A stretch of DNA of 64,000 nt from Azolla caroliniana (Eukaryota > Polypodiophyta). Within the stretch, counting starts at the first letter, position 1. Each line of letters begins with the position of its first letter. The stretch spans positions 24,552,001 through 24,616,000 of the forward strand of contig JBHGNT010000003.1 in assembly GCA_043228905.1 (NCBI GenBank), in the 5' to 3' direction. The notes under the pieces are model-generated. The model ran no database searches, was not told the origin of the DNA, and worked only from the letters and a program-made list of their open reading frames with translations. Positions 37,222 through 47,026 of this stretch are shown piece after piece. Made by a program: the position numbers and the translations under genes.

Positions 37222-37227
37222 AAATCC
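37218..37227 (-). promoter_or_regulatory. Candidate -1 ribosomal frameshift site (GGATTTT-TAG)
   Basis: The gag frame reads GAG GAT TTT TAG and the pol frame reads GGA TTT TTA GAG. Heptamer G-GAT-TTT allows re-pairing one base back, and the gag stop follows directly. The pol frame has no stop between here and 37113, where the clear pol domains begin. A GUGGGG segment starts 19 nt downstream of the heptamer and can pair with CCCCAC further on, enclosing a GC-rich inner hairpin; this could be the stimulatory structure. The same GGAUUUU heptamer is known from dianthovirus frameshifting. Function here is inferred. Confidence 0.65.
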
Positions 37228-39344
37228 TCTCGGTTATCGGAGCCGAGGGAGTTGCGGTTACGCTCGTGGTTCGGCCTAACCGTCAAAAACTGGACCGAAT
37301 GGCGCCCGTCCTGGCTCTTGACCCGCGCATAGGCCGAACCGTTGTCCAGCACCTTGGTCTCCATTCGAGCCGCCGTGATGTACGGCTCCCCCAGTATGAC
37401 GGGGTGCGATGACGACTCCTGCACGAAGAAGTGCTGGTCTATCTCGACATCGCCGATCTTGACCCGTACATTCGGGCAGGCCCCGTGAAGTTCCTCGGTG
37501 GCGCGCGTCGCCGCCCTTATCTTCCACCCGTGCTTGGTGTTGATCGGCCATTTGCCCTTCTTATAGAAGTCCATGGACATCAGGTTGATTTCCGATCCGT
37601 GGTCCACCAAAGCTACTACCGGTTCCTGGACATCGCCGATCTTTACCGGGGTTTCCGTGGTCGCTCGGGCCCAGTGTGGCCGCGAATAGTGGCTCTCCGC
37701 CCACTCGTCTTCCAGCGCCATGTCGTCCAGGTGCGTCGCCCGCACTTCCACCGGTCTTTCCGGTTCTGTCTCCGTTGACAGCCTCTTCCGTTTCACCAAG
37801 TCCACGATGGAGTCGTGGAACTCCTTCTTGGCGATTCCCAGCACCTCCCGTAGCGACAACTCCACCTTGCTGTCGAGGATCCGTTCCTCCAGGACCTTCC
37901 GTAAGTCCGTGGTTCTTTCTATCTCCGTCCCCAGACGGTACCCGCCCTTCTGGGGTTTATCTTGCATACCGGCCCCGCCGGCTTCGTCCCGTCGTGGCCC
38001 GGACCGGGTCTCGTATCGTTGCGAGGGCCCGGTCGTCCCGGGTTTCGCCACCCGCCTCTCTTCTACCAGAGCCTCGTAGTTCCGGCAAGCGGCTTCCACG
38101 AAGCCCGTCTTTTCCTCGACCGGGTCGCTCCACCCGGTCATCTCCCGTACCCGTTTCTCCGCACGGTCCGATTCCTCCCTTTTAAGCCCTGCACCGGCAA
38201 GGCCTTCTAGCATCGTCGGCCAGAATCCGGCTTTGCTTTCCTTTCGGGCCTCGCCGCCCCCGACTCGAATGCCGGCCGACGCCGAGTAGTGGACGGTTTC
38301 CGCGTGTCGGGCCGCCGCCTCTTCCATCACCCTTTTCATACCACCTCGCCCGTCGTTTCGGCTCAGGGCCCTTCGGGTGTCGCTGGCATGCACCCGTCCT
38401 TCCCACAGGTACACCACCCTGTTCCTCAGCGCCTCCGCAAAGTCGCCGCAGTCCTTCCGAATGTGGCCGACTTCATCGCACCACATGCACCTGTTTCCTG
38501 CCGCCGGCCGTCGGTCACGAGCCGGTTCGCCTCCTTCCCTTCGGGCCTGCGCGATTTGGAGGTCCTTTATCGCCTTCGTCAGTTCCTCCAACGCAGCTCC
38601 TCCAGTCGAGCCTCTGATCACGCCGGTCGGAGCTGAACCGGATTCCAGCCACTCCCGAGTCTCTTCCCTTCGCACCGGCTGCGCCGGCTCGAGTTTCCTC
38701 GCCGCGACTGAGCCCGACCCGGCTGCCCTGTCATCCTCCCATTCTCGCCGTTTGTCGAAACGGCCGCAGGCTCTCTTGACCGCCGCCCAGTCGGCTGTCA
38801 GCCCGTCTTCGGTTTCTAGCAGGGCGCCCACGTGACTCCGATCCCTCTCGTCAACCGATTTGACGAACAGCAGGACCCGGCTTGTATCCAGGACCATCCT
38901 GTCAAGCGCCGAAAGGCGCGCGAAGTTCTCCTCGAACTCCCGGAGGAGTGCCGACGCATTCCTTCCTTTCCCGGGAGACTCCACCCACTCCATGAAGCTT
39001 CGCTTCGAAAGCCGGAGCGCGTCGTCCAGTCCGTATTTTTCCAGGAGCCGACCTTCAAACTCCTCCCAGGTACGGCTCTCCGCCCGCACCTCGAGCACCT
39101 CTGCGTGGATGCTCGGCATCGCCACTCGGGGAAAACCGGCAAGGCGCCTGTCTTCCGGAATGTCCCGCATTAACATTTCCGCACCGTAGGACGCCAGGTA
39201 CTTCGTGGCATCTTTTCCGGTGAATCGACCGATCGTTCCGACGACCGCCTCAATAGCTCTATCGAGGGCGCCGGTGCCCTCGCGCGCGCTTACTATCCGA
39301 TCCACGGCCGAAGCCATGGCCTCTGCAAGATCCGCCCCCTTCAT
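37218..39344 (-). CDS. Gypsy-1 gag-protease polyprotein
   Basis: 708 codons; the ATG at 39342-39344 is 43 nt inside the 5' LTR and follows the primer site. The capsid-like region is about 75-200 (WEEFEGRLLEKYG, LLREFEENFARLS, LLFVKSVDERDRS). A CCHC zinc knuckle lies at 286-299 (CMWC...H...C), with a charged linker after it. An aspartic protease lies at about 572-680, with Asp581 in VDHGSEINLMS and the downstream GEPYITAAR block. The protease signature is D-H-G rather than the usual D-S/T-G. The frame ends GAT TTT TAG, overlapping the proposed slippery site, which would fuse it to pol. Confidence 0.92.
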   Translation of the reverse strand: MKGADLAEAMASAVDRIVSAREGTGALDRAIEAVVGTIGRFTGKDATKYLASYGAEMLMRDIPEDRRLAGFPRVAMPSIHAEVLEVRAESRTWEEFEGRLLEKYGLDDALRLSKRSFMEWVESPGKGRNASALLREFEENFARLSALDRMVLDTSRVLLFVKSVDERDRSHVGALLETEDGLTADWAAVKRACGRFDKRREWEDDRAAGSGSVAARKLEPAQPVRREETREWLESGSAPTGVIRGSTGGAALEELTKAIKDLQIAQARREGGEPARDRRPAAGNRCMWCDEVGHIRKDCGDFAEALRNRVVYLWEGRVHASDTRRALSRNDGRGGMKRVMEEAAARHAETVHYSASAGIRVGGGEARKESKAGFWPTMLEGLAGAGLKREESDRAEKRVREMTGWSDPVEEKTGFVEAACRNYEALVEERRVAKPGTTGPSQRYETRSGPRRDEAGGAGMQDKPQKGGYRLGTEIERTTDLRKVLEERILDSKVELSLREVLGIAKKEFHDSIVDLVKRKRLSTETEPERPVEVRATHLDDMALEDEWAESHYSRPHWARATTETPVKIGDVQEPVVALVDHGSEINLMSMDFYKKGKWPINTKHGWKIRAATRATEELHGACPNVRVKIGDVEIDQHFFVQESSSHPVILGEPYITAARMETKVLDNGSAYARVKSQDGRHSVQFLTVRPNHERNRNSLGSDNREDF

Positions 39345-39368
39345 TTCCTACTCTTCTGCCGCCTCTTT

Positions 39369-39384
39369 CACGTCGGGTTCACCA
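39369..39384 (-). other. Gypsy-1 primer binding site
   Basis: TGGTGAACCCGACGTG on the element strand, three bases inside the 5' LTR. It starts with TGG as required for pairing to a tRNA 3'-CCA end. The identical 16-mer is at the same place in Gypsy-2 (50983-50998) although the LTRs differ greatly. Which tRNA is used could not be determined by eye. Confidence 0.75.
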
Positions 39385-39387
39385 AGA

Positions 39388-40132
39388 TGTCGGGGTTGCT
39401 ACGCCCTTGCGTTGTCGGGGTTGCTACGCCCTTGCGTGTAGAAAGGAGGAGGGACCACGGGGGTCTCGAACCGAAGAGCAAGAGAGAGAGGAGTAAGAGA
39501 GAGAGACCCGATTACACAGAACCGAAGATCCGATTGCGCAGAACCGACGATTGCACAGGGACACGGCCCAACAAATAGAGATCACAAATAAACGCCGACG
39601 CAGATGGACGCAACAACGAGAGATATGTGCTTATGAATGCAAGAAAAGAACAGACTAAAGTGTTACAACCCACGGTGGGGCACAAAAAAAAAAGATACTA
39701 ACGAAAACGAACAGGGCGGCGAACAGCTGCCGACCCCTGTATGTCGCGACGCACAAAAGGGAAAACAGGTCGGAGGTGCTGCAGGACGCACTCGGGGCGT
39801 TCCACGGAACAGCGCAAGCCTCCTCGAAACCTGCACAGGTACGCGATGGAGCAGAAGACAGAGAGAGCAGGAGTGAGAGAGAAGCTCCGAAATCGGTTCG
39901 GCAACACTTCGTCCTCTCCGCGGGAGATACCCCACTTCTATTCTTCCTCTTCCTTTTATAGCCCGTCAAGAGGCCGTTTGGCATTAACTGCATACCAACC
40001 GAATCTACCCACCTAGGATCCTCGTATGTACCTACTTCGTCCTTAGGTACTTCTTGGCGCGCGTGTGTGTGTAGAGCCGTTTCCCACGCCTTGTTCCTCC
40101 GATTCCTCTTGTGGGCGGTTTTCTTCACGACA
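39388..40132 (-). repeat. Gypsy-1 5' LTR
   Basis: 745 bp, nearly identical to 32913-33657, with the same TATA box (39952-39961), GGACCACGGGGGTCT box (39452-39466) and doubled 25-bp terminus (39388-39437). Transcription is expected leftward from just below 39952. Confidence 0.93.
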
Positions 40133-40823
40133 CCGCGGTGAACTCTTGCAAATTGCCTTGCCATCTAGCTTCGGCTGCTTTGGTCATCCTTGGTCCCACA
40201 TAAATTTCTCTTTGTTGTGGATGGACTAAGCTGTCATTAATCGCATTTGCTAGTTGCTCCGGAGTTCTATTTACGCGATCATGTTGCAGCGACCATGTGA
40301 ATGGCGTTTCCAAATTCCAATTATCACCAGATACACAATTGTCTATAATTCCTTTCTGATCACTATAAAATACATCCCACCATGACGTGTCTTGTTGTGT
40401 GGCATATTTCTTGGCGGCCTCAATATGCTTTCTTTTTTCTTCTAAGGCTTGGAGCCATGACCGTTTTTGTTCTGATACCAAGTCGCTCTGCAACTGTCCT
40501 TTCTTCTCAATTGGCATTTGCTTAGCTCCATGGACAATTGTACTCGGCATACAAAGTAATAACTGGCAACCACCTTCAGGTTCCCATGTTGTAGAAGATG
40601 AATATTGTTTAGCATACAAAAGTGTAGAACCACTTATTCCATTTTTCTTTATCATAAAAATGTGATTGAAACTTATATTGTTTAACTGAGCAAGCACTTT
40701 AACATTCCCACCACCCCCATCTGATATATATCTCTTAAAGTCATATACCGCCTTCAAGTGTAACACTTTTGGGCGTGGTGTATATGCATCACAAATGACA
40801 TCAAATAGTTTGGAGATCGACAA
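40133..40823 (-). pseudogene. Unrecognised protein, N-terminal part (split by Gypsy-1)
   Basis: 230 codons are open on the minus strand, with ordinary amino-acid usage: KLFDVICDAYTPRPKVLHLK, a Gly run, LNNISFNHIFMIKK, SWWDVFYSDQKGIIDNC, VHPQQREIYVGPR. There is no ATG at its upstream edge, where Copia-B sequence begins, so the frame is truncated there or starts at an exon edge. At 40133 it meets the Gypsy-1 LTR, and removing Gypsy-1 plus one CCGC copy joins it in frame to 32908. It could be a captured host gene or a DNA-transposon protein; no catalytic motif is evident. Confidence 0.5.
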
Positions 40824-40844
40824 CAGTCAAAGTCGAGAACTAGT

Positions 40845-42290
40845 TGACCATACGATCTCTGCACCCATTGCAGAAAATCTGGTCACAACATTTCCGACTG
40901 TTGGTTGATCAAGAGGAAAGAGAGTGGTCAGCGATCCGAGCGGAATCGAGGACGATACGACTCGAACAACTCGTCAATTGGCAACCAAATCAATGTTGCT
41001 GACTCCCAATAAGGGGGAATCCTCTCTCTCGAGGACTTGGTGATCGGAGAAGTCATGTACAGTGCGCAAGACACACATACGTGGTTACTGGACTCCGGTG
41101 CTACATTCCACGTGACCCCTAACATCGAATGGTTTTCGAACTATTCAGCTGGCGCTAGCGGCACAGTTTGGCTAGGCAATGGGCAGGAATACCAAATCGC
41201 CAGAGTAGGCGAAATACCAATTCAATTGTCGAATGGCAACACAATTGCCCTGCACTAAGTTCGGCATGTACCGGCACTGAAAAGGAGTCTGGTCTCCATC
41301 GTCATGTTGGCCGAAGACGGGTACAAAACGACTCTTAGTGAGTCAGCATGGTTGATCAACCAAGGGAACCTAAAGATCGAAAACAGACACAAGTACAATA
41401 ACTTGTATCCATAGATGGCGATCCATCCAGAAAGGGGTGTGAACATAGCCAAAATGACCGACCCGAACTTATGGCATGACCGACTCGGCCATATGTCGCA
41501 AGCCGGACTGGATCGGCTAATGGCGGCCAGCTACATCCCGAAACTCTTGGTGAAGACGAACTTCTGCGAGCATTATCATTATGGGAAACAGACCCGAAGT
41601 CTACACTCTCTCCATTACGAGACGGTACAACAACCCTAGAGCTCGTGCACATAGATATATGTGGGCCTATCCCTGAGAGATCACTAGGTGGCTCCCAGTA
41701 GTTCATCACATTTGTAGATGATTGTACACAGAAAGTTTGGGCCTATTCGATTAGGTCGAAAGACAAAGCGCTCTAGGTCTTCACTCGGTGGATAGGTGAA
41801 GTGGAGAACCGGTCGGGACACAGAGTGAAGACATTCCGATCCGACAACAGAGGAGAATACAATTCCCGAGACAAACAATACCTATCTAACAAAGGGATTC
41901 GACATCAAAAGACCGTTCCACACACACCCATGCAGAATGGAGTGGCAGAACGGATCAACCGAACGATCCAAGAGAGGGTGACGACAATGCTCCAGCAAGC
42001 CGAACTGAAGCTGGAGTTCTGGGCCGAAGCATTACAGATGGCAGTATACCTGATAAATTTGTCACCGTCGAAAGCAATCATGTTCAAAGTGCCACAGGCA
42101 CTATGGTCAAGCAGACAACCGACCTACAAAAGGCTTTGTATATTCGGATGTGAAGCCTATGTATTCATCCTCAAGGAGAAAAGGACCAAGTTAGTCCATA
42201 TTTCTCGGTTATGGAACCAACGGGGATTTCGGCTACCGACTATGGGACCTAGAGAACTGGAAACTGATCCGGAGTAGCAACATAGTCTTC
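40845..42290 (+). pseudogene. Copia-B zinc knuckle, protease and integrase remnant
   Basis: Zinc knuckle CTHCRKSGHNISDC (about 40873-40914), protease WLLDSGATFHV (about 41083-41115), GAG-pre-integrase LWHDRLGHMS (about 41468-41500). The integrase core follows with HIDICGP (about 41650), RSDNRGEY (about 41838) and NGVAERINRT (about 41937), the D-D-E catalytic series. Stops at 41256, 41411, 41637 and 41698 and frame changes show it is inactive. Confidence 0.85.
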
Positions 42291-44660
42291 AATGAAGACT
42301 CTATCCTCTCTGAGCAGAACCGGTACAAAATAGTTGGTAAAAATGTATCCTTTGAAATCGACAAAAATGTCGTAGAAGGATTGTCCCACTAGGCCGAATC
42401 AGAGATTCGTCAAATAGTCGAAATCAACCAAGCCGACACAACACCCTCTGACCCTGAATTAGAAACGGGTCCACTAGTCAAAATTGATTCGACTAAGAGA
42501 TTGACAAGAACAAAATCAGCCAACCAAGGCAAAGCTGAGTCAACAAAAGTCGGGAAAGCCAAAGCCAAGAAGTGTCAAGTCGAAAACGACAGAGTCGAAG
42601 AAGACAGAGTTGATTCGACCAACGCACTCATCAAGGCTAAAGGAAATGCCAACCTGAGAATCCAGAAATAGGGGAGGATGATGTGACACCACAGAAATCC
42701 CTCTACATGGGCGAGACATCCAACAGGACTCCTGACATAAGTGTTTCAACAAATGTCGACCGACCGATAGAGCCGATTGAAGGATCCGAGCCTATCACTT
42801 CGGCACCCAGGAGATCCAGATGAGTTCGACGGCCAACAGAGTTCTATCAATCAATCGTGGACTACATCAACTACACCGATGCATGCGAACCAAGCACATA
42901 TGAAGAAGACATTTACTCGGCAGGCTTCACGGTGACAAGGGAGGAAAGTCACCTCGTATGTTGATTGAAGAAAAGCCTTTAAGCGCCAAGGATGTGGTAC
43001 CAAAAGTTCAACTCCTACATCAGGCAACTTGAATGCCGCCAATCTGACTTTGACCCATGTATGTATGCTCGGCAATTGGCTGACGAATCCAGGATCTATT
43101 TGATCCTATATGTCGACAACATGCTGATTGCAAGAAGCAATCAAGCTGAAATCGGAAAGCTAAAGCGAAGTCTTCACGAAAAGTTTGTGATGAAGGAACT
43201 CAGACAAGCCCAACCCATATTGTGCATGAGGATAGAGAGAAATCAAACAACAAAAACTCTCTAACTCTGCCACTCTGACTATATTCACAAGGTGCTGAAG
43301 CGTTTCAACATGGAGAACGCAAAGCCATCACCAACACCGCTTCCGACGCCGATCCGACTATTGGACATAGTCTCTCCTTCGATGGATAAGGAGAGAGAGC
43401 TAAATGGAAAGATACCCTACGCATCAGCCATAGGAAGTATCATGTACGCGATGGTGGCCACAACCGGTTTCACGTACGTATGTTCGAGTGCAAAGACCGA
43501 GATAAAGTGCATAGACAAAAAAAAACAAAAAATGAGAAACAAAGACACAAGATACTTAACATGGAAAACCCAAACTGGGAAAAATCACGAGGGTTCACAA
43601 ACCCCGAGAAACAGAATCACTATGATAGAGGTGAAGTACAATAAGAAGCTCGGAGGCAACCACCTCAAGTTCTTCTTCATCAGACTGACAGTTGTAGAGT
43701 ACTAACTTTTACACACACACACACACTCTCTCTCTCTCTCTCTCTCTTACACAGTTATAGAGGCAACTACCTTCAATGTGATAGTACAACAAAACTCATA
43801 ATAATGATAACCCTTAAAGTTTGCCCTAGTTGTTTTTATACTAAAACAATTTTTTGTCGATTTACAAGTATAGCCCATAATGGACACATTTGGACCATTT
43901 ACAAACATAGTCTCTTGAATCGGTTGCATAATCAATTTTTGATTTCGGCCTCGGCCGAGTTTCGTCTGATTCGGCATGTACTCTTCTTCCCATATGGAGG
44001 GACCTGTTTTCCCAACACGACCAAACCCAATCTTGCCTATATCATACAGGTGGTCAACCGATACCTGTCAAACCCAGGACAGAAGCATTGGGAGGCCATC
44101 AAGCACATCGTCAGGTACCTAAGAGGAACCAAAGATGCACGATTGACATTTGAATCAACAAACTCGATCAAAGTCGAAGGCTACACCGACTCTGACTATG
44201 TCAAAAATTCGGACAATCAGATGTCAACATCTTCACATATGGCGGCGGCACCATATCATGGAGGTCGAAGCTGCAAGAGTGCACGACCTTGTCTACCACA
44301 GAGGCCGAGTACATAGCAGCATCAGAAGCAACTAAAGAAGCAATATGGTTGCATCGACTGTTAGCCAATTTCTTAACGACAAGTCGAATCGACCACCCAA
44401 CGTCAACGATCTATTACGATTCATAGAGTGCAATACACCTCATTCGGAAGCCAGTCTACCATGCGAAGACGAAACACATTGAAGTGCAGTATCATCATAT
44501 CCGGGAGCTTGCAACCGAGAAGAAGCTTGAAGTCCAGAAGATCAACATTGAGGTGAACATCATCGATTGCCTAATGAAGCCACTCCTAGAACAACTATTC
44601 AGAGTACTAAGGACAAGGAATGGACTATGACAAGCGAACAAGCGGAAGAACGCCAAGCAA
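42291..44660 (+). pseudogene. Copia-B reverse transcriptase/RNase H remnant
   Basis: A linker is followed by a short RT N-terminal trace (about 42830-42965), then the RT C-terminal half (42992-43264) with YVDN in place of the catalytic YVDD. Most of the RT fingers region is deleted between about 42965 and 42975. A further segment (43292-43470) ends in an unrelated insertion. RNase H resumes at about 44031 (AYIIQVVNRYLS, EGYTDSDY, then TTEAEYIAAS at about 44298) and ends near 44650. Confidence 0.82.
43488..44030. other. Unassigned ~540-bp insertion inside Copia-B
   Basis: Copia-B reading breaks at about 43488 and resumes at about 44031 (RPNLAYI-like). The DNA between holds an A-rich start, a CA/CT microsatellite (43713-43746) and no coding match. 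No clear terminal repeats were found, so the type of insertion is unknown. Confidence 0.5.
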
Positions 44661-44875
44661 GGAGCAGAAGGTAAGTCGAAGATCTGCCTGATTCAAACAA
44701 ACCAACCCTAATAACTAGCCGAATCAAGCTAGACACCGACTTCACCTCTGTCGACTTGGCTATATGTTGATTGACTTGTAATTATAACTTTAGATTAAAA
44801 TTGTAATCTAGGTTTACGGGGGAGATAACCCCTTACCATTATATGTAGAAAGAGTAGACCTTTTATGGGGGAGTT

Positions 44876-45116
44876 TGTTGGCATAAAAGGCCGACTCCTT
44901 CCACTTTGTATCCTAATGTGAATACGTCTTGAAGTTAGGGCTTGAGTATATAAGCTCAACCCTAACATTGTAACGATATTCTTCTTGAGCCTTGTAGAGA
45001 GAGTGTTACAAAAAAGAGAATAAGAGAGAACTTCCATTGAAGCTCCATTTGTGTGTTGATCCATAGTTTCTCTCTATTGTTGCACATCTGTGTCGTTTGC
45101 TATTCATTAACTCACA
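44876..45116 (+). repeat. Copia-B 3' LTR
   Basis: Begins TGTTGGCATAAAAGGCC directly after a purine tract (ATGGGGGAGTT) and ends at about ACTCACA. It contains 'gagtatataagctc', a likely TATA box (about 44945-44953). No partner LTR exists in the window, so the right edge is estimated. Confidence 0.65.
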
Positions 45117-45345
45117 GGTCCTCACATGTTCTTCCCGTATATCTGCTCACAAAAGGTTGGCATCCGATGTCCACAAAAAATAAACAAAAGAAGTAGAGCA
45201 CACAAAATGAACAAAGACATGAAATGCAACCCCGTTCTTCATCCCTCAAAATGGGCAAGCACGAACCAACACGGACATTCGAGTGGGTTATTATGTCCCA
45301 TTATTTGACAACCGATGTCCACAAACAATACTCACATGTTTCTCT
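45117..45345. other. Short spacer with a repeated motif
   Basis: No gene. The phrase 'ccgatgtccacaaa' occurs at about 45165 and 45312, and 'ctcacatgtt' at about 45121 and 45331, indicating an old local duplication about 150-210 bp apart. Confidence 0.5.
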
Positions 45346-45689
45346 GCTCATACTAGGGATCGGCAACGGTTCAGTTTAGGCTTAGTCGGTTTGGCTTGGA
45401 TCAGGCCAAACCGGCTAAGCCTAAACCGTTTACGATATCTCAAACTTGAGCCGAGCCAAGCCGGTTCACAAACCGGTTTAGGCACGGTTTGGTAAACGGC
45501 TTGTAAATCGGTTTAGAAACCTCCTTCTCTCTCTCTCTCAGATGATCCCCTATATACTATATACTATATAGTATACATTGTACAAGCTCTCCCTCCCACT
45601 CTCTCTCACGTAGTCTCGACTCTCTCCCTCTCTCCCCTCTATGTAGTTCCTCTCTCTCTCTCTCCCTCTCTCTCTCTCCTCGTCTCTGT

Positions 45690-45731
<42 letters not shown>

Positions 45732-45980
45732 TATATGTTGTCTCCCTCCCTCCCTCCCTCCCTCTCTCTCTCTCCCTCTCTCTCTCTCTCACTCTCTCAC
45801 TCTCTCTTTCCCCTTGTCTGTTGTCTGCCGGTTTGGCAAGGCTCAAGCCGAGCCGAGCCGAGCTCAAACCGTTAAGGCAAGTTCAAGCCTAAACCGAGCC
45901 AAGCCGAGCCGCTAAGCCGTTTTCAAGCCGGCTAAGCCAAACGGTTTAGGCTTGAGCCGAGCCGTTGCCGATCCCTAGCT

Positions 45981-45985
<5 letters not shown>
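45346..45985. mobile_element. hAT-type MITE with exact 8-bp target duplication
   Basis: TIRs TAGGGATCGGCAACGG at 45354-45369 and their exact inverse ending at 45977, flanked by the 8-bp duplication GCTCATAC (45346-45353 and 45978-45985). The 624-bp body has no transposase. Its outer ~120 bp on each side are built from 'aagccgagcc', 'ggcttag' and 'taaaccgttt' motifs in both orientations, and the centre is CT-rich microsatellite (about 45590-45815). It would need a hAT transposase supplied in trans. Confidence 0.93.
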
Positions 45986-46016
<31 letters not shown>

Positions 46017-46115
46017 GTCATACATACACACATACACACACACATATCGTACATACATACATATGTTCATATGTACGTACATACATAAATACACACATAC
46101 ATACATACATACATG
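45986..46115. repeat. CA / TACA microsatellite
   Basis: A (CA)n run is followed by alternating 'catacaca' and 'tacatacata' repeats just outside the hAT MITE. Confidence 0.9.
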
Positions 46116-47022
46116 CTCGTGTCTAATTGCTACAAAATAATGAAGAGGGTTGGCGAGGGAACTGTGACCACGAACGGTGTAGGGCGCTTGGCTGAGGGAG
46201 TGTGCAATTTGCACCGTTCGATATGGATTAAAAAAGCGCGTTAGTGAAAAAGTTGTAAGTCACTAAACACCCAACCTGACACCCTGCTCCATTTTCAAAC
46301 ACCTTGTTGATCATTTTCAGACACTCGACTCTATTTTCAAACATCCTGCTAATAATTGCTAGACACCCCATTGATAATTATCAGATACCCTGCTCAAATT
46401 AGACATTAAACCCTTGAAAAAATTCTAAATGTAAAAAAATAAAATTGACATCAAAATGTTACACAACTCCACTAAAAAACATCAATCTTCCAATTACACT
46501 AAACTTAATGCTTAAAACTTCAAATTACAAATGATATAATCACAAAATGTCCAATATCTAACTTCAACACTTAATACATATAGACAAGTTTGAACATGTA
46601 CATATACATTTTGAACATGTTGTGTAACAAGCTTTAGAAAGTGAATCAACGAATGGGGGCCCATACTGATCATAAATCAGTTATGCATTCCATAGTTCAA
46701 TAATGTTGCAATGAGTTTCTCCATCTAATGATACTCTGTAGATTTTCAAATTCCATATTGATTATGAAATTTATTATACTAAAGTTGTACTTTTAACTAT
46801 TTCATAAGTTTGTTGTATCTTTGGGCTTGTAGGTACACACACACACGCACGCATGCACGCACCCCCACACACAAGCTCAACACTTAATAGATATAGATGA
46901 GCGTGGATGACCTATGTCATACATTTTTCTGTACTTGTGATCAAATGTTCGTTGCGTGCATGATCTATGTCATACTATTTTTTCATACATTTTTTGTACT
47001 TGTGATCAAATGTTTGTTGTGC
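46116..47022. other. Non-coding segment with two degenerate tandem repeats
   Basis: No gene. About 46262-46400 has four to five loose copies of a ~28-bp unit around 'accctgctc-attttcaaaca'. About 46905-47022 has two copies of a ~60-bp unit containing 'ctatgtcatac' and 'gtacttgtgatcaaatgtt'. Confidence 0.55.
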
Positions 47023-47026
47023 ACGT

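Larger units (their letters stand above)
32909..40136 (-). mobile_element. Gypsy-1: complete Ty3/Gypsy LTR retrotransposon with 4-bp target duplication
   Basis: Oriented on the minus strand. LTRs 32913-33657 and 39388-40132 are each 745 bp and differ at about three sites. The target duplication CCGC lies at 32909-32912 and 40133-40136. The primer site is TGGTGAACCCGACGTG (39369-39384), three bases inside the 5' LTR. The polypurine tract GGTGGGGGCGGA lies against the 3' LTR (33658-33669). There are two long intact frames, gag-protease and pol (RT-RNase H-integrase). The coding DNA is strikingly GC-rich compared with the AT-rich host. Everything needed for autonomous movement appears present, so it is young and possibly still mobile. 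Confidence 0.93.
31480..45116 (+). mobile_element. Copia-B: second Copia element, 5'-truncated and interrupted
   Basis: Gag remnant about 31490-32060. A large insertion (unknown minus-strand frame plus Gypsy-1) occupies about 32065-40825. The element then resumes with a zinc knuckle, protease, integrase, partial RT, RNase H, a purine tract (TTATGGGGGAG) and an LTR at 44876-45116. It is a different family from Copia-A1/A2, judged by its protease (LLDSGATFHV), Gag wording and LTR. No 5' LTR or primer site is present, so the 5' end was lost. Everything is frame-broken. Confidence 0.78.

Noticed and set aside
34004-39578. Many plus-strand frames of 80-258 codons across Gypsy-1
   Set aside because: Shadows of the GC-rich minus-strand gag and pol genes; high GC leaves few stops in the other frames.
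40125-40164. Fusion of the unknown minus-strand frame into the Gypsy-1 LTR
   Set aside because: The last few codons are LTR sequence read by chance; the true partner sequence is at 32908 downward.
45550-45867. 105-codon Arg/Glu-rich minus frame
   Set aside because: Translation of the CT microsatellite in the hAT MITE.
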